Positions 1 to 4,511 of a stretch of 7,260 bases of DNA are shown here, in pieces. Position 1 is the first letter of the stretch, and every line of letters begins with the position of its first letter. The DNA is from JAAYYM01 sp964483545 (GTDB lineage: Bacteria; Bacillota; Clostridia; Lachnospirales; Lachnospiraceae): the NCBI GenBank assembly GCA_964483545.1, contig CAZACC010000099.1, positions 1-7,260 of the forward strand, read 5' to 3'. The position numbers and the translations under genes were made by a program. The notes beneath the pieces were generated by a model. It made no database searches, had not been told where the DNA came from, and was given only the letters and a program-made list of their open reading frames with translations.

Positions 1-13
1 ACAGATGCGATAT

Positions 14-85
14 AGGGCTATCGCCAAACGGTAAGGCAACGGACTCTGACTCCGTCATCTAGAGGTTCGAATCCTCTTAGCCCTG
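14..85 (+). tRNA. tRNA-Gln (anticodon CUG)
   Basis: A full cloverleaf can be drawn by eye. The acceptor arm is AGGGCTA (14-20) with TAGCCCT (78-84). The D-stem is GCC/GGC. The anticodon stem is ACGGA/TCCGT around the loop CTCTGAC, giving anticodon CTG, which reads the glutamine codon CAG. The T-arm is AGAGG/CCTCT (61-65, 73-77) around TTCGAAT. The discriminator base is G85, as usual for bacterial tRNA-Gln. The 3' CCA is not encoded (GCTT follows), so it must be added after transcription. The promoter lies outside the window. A repeat-rich, gene-poor stretch follows, which is a typical setting for a tRNA used as an integration target. Confidence 0.95.
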
Positions 86-91
86 CTTGAG

Positions 92-126
92 ACCTCAGTG
101 AATATATAAATTTACTGAGGTTTTTT
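92..126 (+). terminator. Rho-independent terminator after tRNA-Gln
   Basis: ACCTCAGT (92-99) pairs perfectly with ACTGAGGT (114-121) across an AT-rich loop that can add a few more pairs. A run of six T follows (121-126). It begins six bases after the tRNA discriminator, so it most likely ends the tRNA transcript. Confidence 0.85.
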
Positions 127-201
127 GATACCAAAAAACAACGTATTTACAGTGTTTCTCGGGAAAAGAAGAAATGAAATGTACATAATTTTCATCAGAA
201 G

Positions 202-228
202 AAATCAGGAATTGCATCCTGATTTTTT
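202..228. terminator. Second hairpin terminator, possibly bidirectional
   Basis: AAATCAGGA (202-210) pairs with TCCTGATTT (217-225) in nine perfect base pairs around ATTGCA, and the T-run continues to 228. Read on the minus strand, the same hairpin is followed by TTTCTTCT, a weaker U-tract. It could therefore end transcription arriving from the antitoxin/toxin-remnant side just after the remnant's stop codon at 229-231. No plus-strand gene lies between this hairpin and the tRNA terminator, so the minus-strand role is the more natural one. This is inferred from structure only. Confidence 0.65.
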
Positions 229-396
229 CTATTCAAAACGTAAAAATAGATACTTTTTGAATGCGATAGATACTTTTATAGATACTTTCTGATGGGATTT
301 TGGAGGAAAGAAATTGGAACAATAAGAGAGAGGGTTAAAGTAAATCCCTCGCAAGTCGTTTTCTGACTGCTCAGAGAATATTATTTCAAAAGTCAT
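229..396 (-). pseudogene. Truncated RelE/ParE-type toxin (N-terminal 19 codons kept)
   Basis: The frame opens with ATG at 396-394, overlapping the antitoxin stop as ATGA, the usual coupling of an antitoxin-toxin pair. The first 19 residues, MTFEIIFSEQSENDLRGIY (396-340), match by eye the first strand and helix of RelE/ParE-superfamily toxins, which are typically about 90-100 residues and cleave mRNA or poison gyrase. After Tyr19 the similarity stops. The next 36 residues are low-complexity, include translated copies of the 11-bp repeat, and end at TAG (231-229). The catalytic core is gone, so the product cannot be an active toxin. The break near position 340 looks like a deletion or insertion junction rather than a frameshift, because I find no toxin-like continuation in the other frames. 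Confidence 0.75.
246..288. repeat. Three direct copies of ATAGATACTTT
   Basis: The 11-mer ATAGATACTTT occurs perfectly at 246-256, 266-276 and 278-288, with starts spaced 20 and 12 bases apart. The cluster lies just past the tRNA-Gln gene and inside the stretch that replaces the end of the toxin gene. Short spaced direct repeats next to a tRNA are what arm-type binding sites of tyrosine integrases look like, so this may be the remnant of an attachment region. The sequence is AT-rich and no integrase gene is present, so the role is a guess. The repeat itself is certain. Confidence 0.7.
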
Positions 397-701
397 ATAT
401 TATAGTCTCTACGAATATTACTGAAAACCTGATTGGCAGACTTGGTTCGTCCTGCTTGAATATCCGCATATCCCTTCTCTATTTCTGAATTGATCATTTC
501 ATCAGATAATAGATTCATATTTACAGGCTTAACAGAAGGGATTTTCACATCAAAAGGAAGTCCTTTTTGTAAGATAATCTGCTTATAAAACATATTAATT
601 GCATTTGAAGCTGGAATACCAAGCGTTGAAAGAATATCTTCTGCCTGCTCCTTAATATCAGGTTCTATCCTTGCATATAAATTTGCAGATTTTGTAGCCA
701 T
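393..701 (-). CDS. RelB/DinJ-family antitoxin, orphaned
   Basis: This is a 102-residue antitoxin of the RelB/DinJ family. The family binds its cognate toxin and represses its own operon through a ribbon-helix-helix DNA-binding domain. The N-terminal part (about residues 4-52) has the family pattern: a short strand (SANLYARIEP), then helices through KEQAEDILSTLGIPASNAINMF and the IILQKGLPFDVKIP turn. The charged C-terminal half (about 60-102) is where such antitoxins wrap their toxin. The ATG is preceded by AGGGGTG at good spacing, and a matched promoter lies upstream. Its stop overlaps the start of the toxin gene, but that gene is cut after 19 codons, so the antitoxin stands alone. It is intact and could still regulate DNA or neutralise a related toxin encoded elsewhere. 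I leave the symbol blank because dinJ and relB cannot be told apart here. Confidence 0.9.
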   Translation of the reverse strand: MATKSANLYARIEPDIKEQAEDILSTLGIPASNAINMFYKQIILQKGLPFDVKIPSVKPVNMNLLSDEMINSEIEKGYADIQAGRTKSANQVFSNIRRDYNI

Positions 702-727
702 GTTGCATCACCCCTATCTTTATTTAT

Positions 728-756
728 ATTATACGCATGTGTCAGCACATTAGCAA
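728..756 (-). promoter_or_regulatory. Antitoxin promoter with embedded operator
   Basis: On the minus strand, TTGCTA (756-751) and TATAAT (733-728) are separated by exactly 17 bases and sit 27 bases ahead of the antitoxin ATG. The spacer contains a perfect inverted repeat, ATGTG-TCAG-CACAT (737-750). An operator between -35 and -10 is the expected place for autorepression by a ribbon-helix-helix antitoxin. The promoter is well supported. The operator role is inferred from position and symmetry. Confidence 0.75.
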
Positions 757-774
757 TACATTTTTGAAATGTAT
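756..774. promoter_or_regulatory. Second palindrome upstream of the antitoxin promoter
   Basis: ATACATTT (756-763) and AAATGTAT (767-774) form a perfect eight-base inverted repeat around TTG. It touches the -35 box of the antitoxin promoter. It may be a second regulator-binding site for the antitoxin or for another repressor. Its half-sites differ from ATGTG/CACAT in the spacer, although both contain ATGT/ACAT. The function is inferred. Confidence 0.5.
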
Positions 775-818
775 ACTTTCAAAGTGATAGAAAATAAGAG
801 CTTAATTGAGGCCATCAT

Positions 819-847
819 TTGCCAAACCCACAAATTTTCCCTATAAT
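819..847 (+). promoter_or_regulatory. Sigma-A-type promoter reading toward the regulator stub
   Basis: TTGCCA (819-824) and TATAAT (842-847) are separated by 17 bases, a near-consensus housekeeping promoter. It points away from the antitoxin operon and toward the response-regulator remnant and ABC gene. The leader is about 115 bases long. Finding an intact promoter in front of broken genes suggests the decay is recent. Confidence 0.75.
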
Positions 848-913
848 GAGAACAAACAAAAAAAGCCAAGAGATACGGGATAAGACTGGCAGAGAAAAAT
901 AGGAAAGGGTTAT

Positions 914-931
914 CACGCACTAGCGTGTGCG
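914..931 (+). other. Leader hairpin before the regulator stub
   Basis: The stretch can fold as CACGC-acta-GCGTG (914-927) or alternatively as CGCAC-TAGCGT-GTGCG (916-931), and ATTTTG follows. The two folds are mutually exclusive. The U-tract is too weak for a confident terminator. It lies in the leader between the promoter at 819-847 and the start codon at 968. It could be an attenuator or operator, but nothing else supports a specific role. Confidence 0.35.
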
Positions 932-967
932 ATTTTGTTCAATCATATGAATAATTAGGAGCGCCAT

Positions 968-1090
968 ATGAAAATTGGAATATGTGATGATGAATATTAT
1001 ATTGTAAAAGCCTTGGAAAAAATGATAAAAACAAGCCTTAAAGATGATATGAAGAAAACAAAATCAAGTAGGAAGGGATATAAAGAATGA
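968..1090 (+). pseudogene. Response-regulator remnant (LytTR/AgrA-type receiver start)
   Basis: Forty codons begin at ATG 968, after AGGAG at good spacing. The product starts MKIGICDDEYYIVKALEKMI, the typical first strand and acidic pocket (CDDE) of a LytTR/AgrA-type response regulator. The family runs to about 230-250 residues: a receiver domain with a phosphorylated Asp near residue 55, then a LytTR DNA-binding domain. Here everything after about residue 27 is lost. The tail is lysine-rich and ends in a TGA that overlaps the ABC gene start as ATGA. The likely history is an internal deletion joining the regulator's 5' end to the 3' end of the gene that originally preceded the ABC gene, perhaps its histidine kinase. 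The stub cannot receive a phosphate or bind DNA. Its translation could still couple into the ABC frame. Confidence 0.65.
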
Positions 1091-1808
1091 AAGAATACAT
1101 TATAGAAACAAATAATTTGACAAAGAAATTTGGCGAACAAGTAAGCGTAGACAGTTTAAATATTCATGTGCAGAGAGGGAAAATTTATGGTTTGTTAGGA
1201 AGAAATGGTGCGGGTAAGACTACTACGATGAAAATACTGCTAGGATTATTATCCCCTACTTCTGACCAAGCAAGGATATGGGGAAAGGATATAAAGGAGC
1301 ATAAAAAGAGCTTCTTCCTAAGATTGGAAGTCTGATTGAGGCTCCAGGGTTTTACTCAAATTTAATGGGGACAGAGAACTTAAGTATATTTGCAGATTTA
1401 CGAAAAATGAAGATAAAGTCTCAGATTAAGGATGCTCTAGATTTTGTGGGACTTCCTTACAATGACAAAAAGCTATTTTCACAGTATTCAATGGGAATGA
1501 AGCAAAGGCTTGCGATAGCATTATCAATTATGCATAATCCGGACTTCTTAATTCTGGACGAACCAACAAATGGGCTTGATCCAATAGGGATTGCTGAGAT
1601 GAGAAAGTTTATAAGGGATTTGTGTGATAAACAAGGTAAAACAATCCTAATATCCAGTCATATCTTACCAGAGATAGAGATGTTAGCGGATGACATAGGA
1701 ATTATAAATCAAGGTAGGTTAATCGATCTTAAATATAAAATATTCTTTTCAAAGACACCCAAATATTGTATAATGATAATTGTTTATACTATATGTAGAT
1801 ATTACTAG
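1087..1808 (+). pseudogene. BcrA-type ABC transporter ATPase, frameshifted and 3'-truncated
   Basis: This is the ATP-binding subunit of a bacitracin/lantibiotic-type (BcrA-like) efflux transporter, which would pair with a membrane permease to protect against cell-envelope peptides. Frame 1 (1087-1335) carries the Walker A motif GRNGAGKTT. The frame then breaks at AAAAA (1303-1307). One more A would restore KELLPKIGSLIEAPGFYSNL, and the second frame continues with the signature YSMGMKQR, Walker B plus D-loop LILDEPTNGLDP and the H-loop ISSH. So one missing base explains the split. Separately, homology ends around IINQGRLI (near 1720). Family members run to about 300 residues, so the last 80 or so are missing and replaced by an unrelated 27-residue tail up to TAG at 1806. 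The permease gene is absent. The gene is almost certainly dead, even if the missing A turned out to be a sequencing error. Confidence 0.85.
1747..1774 (+). promoter_or_regulatory. Candidate flagellin promoter (weak -35)
   Basis: A perfect TATAAT lies at 1769-1774, about 49 bases before the flagellin ATG. The best -35 partners are TTTCAA (1747-1752, 16-base spacing) or TTTTCA (1746-1751, 17-base spacing), both poor. I looked for the flagellar sigma-28/SigD pattern (TAAA, about 15 bases, then a CCGATAT-like box) and found nothing convincing. The sequence lies in the unrelated tail after the ABC homology ends, so it probably came with the flagellin gene. Confidence 0.4.
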
Positions 1809-1822
1809 GAGAAATTACTCAG

Positions 1823-3628
1823 ATGAATATTATAGCTCACAATCTTGTTGCAATGAATGCAAGTAGGCAATATCAAGTGAATACTAGGAATAGCGCTAAA
1901 ACATCAGAGAAACTATCTTCTGGATATAAAATTAACAGAGCAGCTGATGATGCGGCAGGACTTACTATTTCTGAGAAAATGAGAAGTCAGATACGCGGAT
2001 TGAATCAGGGTACTGAAAATTCAGAGGCAGGTGTATCTATGTGCCAGATTGCAGATGGGGCTCTGGAAGAAGTGAATAATATGCTTCACCGAATTACTGA
2101 ACTATCAGTAAAGTCTGCAAACGGAACAAATACAAATGCGGATCGAAATGCAATGCAAAAAGAAATCACCCAAATACTAAGTGAGATAGATCGAATAGGT
2201 GATAGCACCACATTTAATGAAATTCCGATATTTAAAGGACGGGATGCAGATATATACGAAGATGATGGGGCACCCGTTATAGCAAGTGTTATACCTGTAA
2301 GCAACTATACGGTTTCAGCTGTTAATCTGGGAATGGCTCCATTTTCCGGATCATCTTCGCCAGATACTTTAGACTTATGTGCCGTAGTCAATAGTGGTTC
2401 AAACGCAGATGGTACAAAGTTTAAATTAATATTTGGTGGAGGAAATACTTCCCATTCGGGTTTTAGAGTCACTGATGAAGGAGGAACCATGAGGGATATT
2501 TATCTTAGAGAGTTTACTGTTGATCCTGATTCATATCACTATTACTTAACTCCGGAAAGTAGCTGGACGAGAGAAATGAATTATAACAAGAATGGGTTTA
2601 ATCTTTGCTTAGAGCAGTCGATAAAGGCAGTTAATAGTGGCAGTACAGAAAAGTATTATGAGTTATCCTACAAGCTAATAAATAACAGCAGTGGAGATAT
2701 TGATGCAACGTTTATGTTTACTGCAGATACTTCATATGGTGGCGATGGTGCAGGGGATCATGAAGAAGCCTATTATATTGGTGGAACGCAGGTCAATAAA
2801 AATAAGATTTATGCAACAGATAGTTCAACAATAACAACACCAAGAAGTACTTATGAGGGAAGTAATGTTGATTATTCTGCAATACCAACAGATTTTTCTA
2901 TAGTAAACACAACACAGGCTCTTTCATTCTCAGAAAAGATATCTCTTGGGAACATGAGTGACGTGACTAATTTGTCTATTGGTGAATGGAATCATACCAG
3001 AGAATATGGTCTATCGTATTTTGATAATCCGGCAACATTATTATCAGAATCAAATGAATCCATAATTAATCAAGATGTAGCATTTTGTGTTATGTGGAAC
3101 ATGGGAACAATCTCAAGCGGAGCCAGTAAATCTGAAAGCCTAAATTATGGAATACAGGCTATTGCATCAGATAGCAACCTTCACAATGTTAATATAACTT
3201 ATGATAGAAGAATAATGCAAAGACATGAGCCGGAAATACCAGTATGGATTCAATCAGGTGCACAGGCCGATTCAGGATTATATATAACCTTTGGTGAAAT
3301 GAATAAAAGCATTGTTGGACTGGATGGTATGGATATATCGACGGAAGAAGGAGCAAGACGTTCTATAGATCGAGTGAAGTATGGGCTTGGATATATCTCA
3401 AATTTAAGGAGCCATATTGGAGCACAGCAGAATCGTTTGGAACATACAATTGCAAATAATGACAACATAGCTGAAAATTTAACAAGTGCAGAGTCAAGAA
3501 TTCGAGACGCAGATATAGCAGATGAGATGGTTGAATTATCAGCAGGTAAAATATTAGAACAAGTAGGTGAAGCTATGATGTCACAAGCCGATCAAAGCAC
3601 AGAAGGTATTTTGAAATTATTACAATAA
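1823..3628 (+). CDS. fliC: Flagellin with large central domain
   Basis: This is the flagellar filament subunit, exported through the flagellar type III system and polymerised outside the cell. The N-terminal D0/D1 region (about 1-140) has the hallmark LSSGYKINRAADDAAGLTIS (31-50) and a helix with R90, L94 and E114, residues at the same numbers as the TLR5-contact residues of Salmonella FliC. The C-terminal D1/D0 region (about 475-601) shows IGAQQNRLEHTI, ESRIRDADIADEM and the final GILKLLQ. Residues about 155-470 form a Ser/Asn/Gly-rich, probably beta-rich insert that I do not recognise. At 601 residues it is longer than most Firmicutes flagellins (about 270-500). Four cysteines (74, 186, 262, 422) are unusual for a flagellin. 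The HEEAY at 313-317 lacks the second histidine, so this is not a flagellinolysin metalloprotease. AGGAG at 1807-1811 is somewhat far (11 bases) from the ATG. No other flagellar gene is nearby. Confidence 0.95.
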   Translation: MNIIAHNLVAMNASRQYQVNTRNSAKTSEKLSSGYKINRAADDAAGLTISEKMRSQIRGLNQGTENSEAGVSMCQIADGALEEVNNMLHRITELSVKSANGTNTNADRNAMQKEITQILSEIDRIGDSTTFNEIPIFKGRDADIYEDDGAPVIASVIPVSNYTVSAVNLGMAPFSGSSSPDTLDLCAVVNSGSNADGTKFKLIFGGGNTSHSGFRVTDEGGTMRDIYLREFTVDPDSYHYYLTPESSWTREMNYNKNGFNLCLEQSIKAVNSGSTEKYYELSYKLINNSSGDIDATFMFTADTSYGGDGAGDHEEAYYIGGTQVNKNKIYATDSSTITTPRSTYEGSNVDYSAIPTDFSIVNTTQALSFSEKISLGNMSDVTNLSIGEWNHTREYGLSYFDNPATLLSESNESIINQDVAFCVMWNMGTISSGASKSESLNYGIQAIASDSNLHNVNITYDRRIMQRHEPEIPVWIQSGAQADSGLYITFGEMNKSIVGLDGMDISTEEGARRSIDRVKYGLGYISNLRSHIGAQQNRLEHTIANNDNIAENLTSAESRIRDADIADEMVELSAGKILEQVGEAMMSQADQSTEGILKLLQ

Positions 3629-3697
3629 GTAGAGGTCTTCTAAATCCACATTAAACATGTCAACAGGATCACGGAGGCGTTTGATTAAGTCACTCAT
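3620..3697 (-). pseudogene. Possible 5' remnant of a small phage-type gene
   Basis: A minus-strand frame of 25 codons starts at ATG 3697 and ends at TAA 3622-3620, inside the last codons of the flagellin gene. The product, MSDLIKRLRDPVDMFNVDLE followed by DLYLL, has the look of short phage and integrated-element proteins that begin DLIxRLR and continue into a Leu/Glu-rich EAADxIExL helix. Here it stops just where that helix would begin. There is no clear ribosome binding site. The match is by eye and the peptide is short, so chance similarity is possible. If real, it marks an insertion or deletion junction at the 3' edge of the flagellin gene. Confidence 0.35.
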
Positions 3698-3709
3698 ATT
3701 TGCTATAAT
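3681..3709 (+). promoter_or_regulatory. Promoter for the thioesterase-cvfB unit
   Basis: TTGATT (3681-3686) and a perfect TATAAT (3704-3709) are separated by 17 bases. Transcription should start near 3716, giving a leader of about 78 bases before the thioesterase ATG. The gap to the flagellin stop holds no convincing terminator, so read-through from flagellin is also possible. Confidence 0.75.
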
Positions 3710-3749
3710 TATTAGGGGAGAGCTCTCGCAGAGTGAGACATCCCTAATA
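3710..3749 (+). promoter_or_regulatory. 5' leader stem-loop before the thioesterase gene
   Basis: TATTAGGG (3710-3717) pairs perfectly with CCCTAATA (3742-3749). A G-T pair extends it inward, and an inner hairpin CTCT-CGC-AGAG (3723-3733) sits within. The predicted start of transcription (about 3716) falls inside the left arm. The RNA therefore keeps only the GGGG/TCCC part of the outer stem plus the inner hairpin at its very 5' end. This could protect the mRNA or be a DNA-level operator overlapping the start site. It matches no riboswitch I know. Confidence 0.45.
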
Positions 3750-3793
3750 TGTATAATGAACCAATACAACAATGAATCAAGGATGGAAGACAA

Positions 3794-4495
3794 ATGTACA
3801 GCGTGGAGAGCAGGATTAGATATAGTGAAGTGGATGTGGATGAAAAATTGCCGATAGATGGTATCATAAATTATTTTCAGGACTGTTCGACATTTCATTC
3901 TGAAGATGTAGGTGTCGGGCTGGATTATTTGATATCACATCACAGAGCATGGGTTTTATCCTCATGGCAGATTATCGTAGACCGTTATCCGAAATTCGGA
4001 GAGCATATTTCTGTGGGTACATGGGCATATGCATTTCAAGGTTTTATCGGAAGCCGTAATTTCATCATGACCGATGAAAGCGGTCAACAGATAGCGTGTG
4101 CCAATTCAGTATGGGTGTACCTGAATACAGAGACAGCAAAGCCGGCAAAACTGGATAAGTTTGAGCAAGAGGCATATGCAATCGAACCAAAGCTGGATAT
4201 GGAGTATGCTGCTCGCAAGATCAGATTGCCAGAGCACTATGAATCCCTTCGTGCAATTACAATCCTAGAGCATCACCTGGACACCAATCATCATGTGAAT
4301 AATGGTCAGTATGTCAAGATGGCACTTGGTTTGCTGCCAGAGCATCAGGATATCAGACAGATGAGGGTGGAGTATAGAAAACCAGCCAGATTGGGAGATG
4401 TTATGAATTCCAGATTGTATACAGAAGCCTCAAGACAGGTCATTACGTTATGTGACGAACAGGGAGATTCATATTCAGTAGTAGAATTCAGTTAA
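3794..4495 (+). CDS. Acyl-ACP thioesterase (FatA/FatB family)
   Basis: This 233-residue cytosolic enzyme belongs to the acyl-ACP thioesterase family (double hotdog fold). It hydrolyses fatty acyl-ACP to release free fatty acid and helps set chain length and the balance of lipid synthesis. The N-terminal hotdog (about 1-125) opens with the typical YSVESRIRYSEVDVDEKL and carries the HRAWVLSSWQIIVDRYP segment. The second hotdog (about 150-233) contains the family active-site motif DTNHHVNN (163-170), so Asp163, Asn165 and His167 are in place. The EYRKPA stretch at 193-198 aligns with EYRREC of plant FatB, so the Glu and Cys positions there read Pro197 and Ala198. The length is normal for bacterial members. 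The start ATG follows GGATGGAAG. The next gene begins 16 bases after the stop, so the two probably share a transcript. Confidence 0.9.
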   Translation: MYSVESRIRYSEVDVDEKLPIDGIINYFQDCSTFHSEDVGVGLDYLISHHRAWVLSSWQIIVDRYPKFGEHISVGTWAYAFQGFIGSRNFIMTDESGQQIACANSVWVYLNTETAKPAKLDKFEQEAYAIEPKLDMEYAARKIRLPEHYESLRAITILEHHLDTNHHVNNGQYVKMALGLLPEHQDIRQMRVEYRKPARLGDVMNSRLYTEASRQVITLCDEQGDSYSVVEFS

Positions 4496-4511
4496 GTTCA
4501 GAAAGGACATT

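Noticed and set aside
125..292. Plus-strand open frame of 55 codons from TTG through the second hairpin and the three repeats
   Set aside because: It starts inside the T-run of the tRNA terminator, has no ribosome binding site and uses AT-rich filler codons. The opposite-strand toxin remnant explains the region better.
1300..1310. Programmed -1 frameshift joining the two ABC frames
   Set aside because: The tract reads T AAA AAG rather than the canonical A AAA AAG, no stimulatory hairpin or internal ribosome binding site is evident, and the gene also lacks its 3' end. A simple mutation is more likely.
2759..2773. HEEAY in the flagellin central domain as a metalloprotease (flagellinolysin) motif
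   Set aside because: The second histidine of HExxH is absent and no surrounding protease motif is visible.
3657..3857. Plus-strand 66-codon frame across the thioesterase leader
   Set aside because: It overlaps the promoter, the leader hairpin and the true thioesterase start in another frame, and its product resembles nothing.
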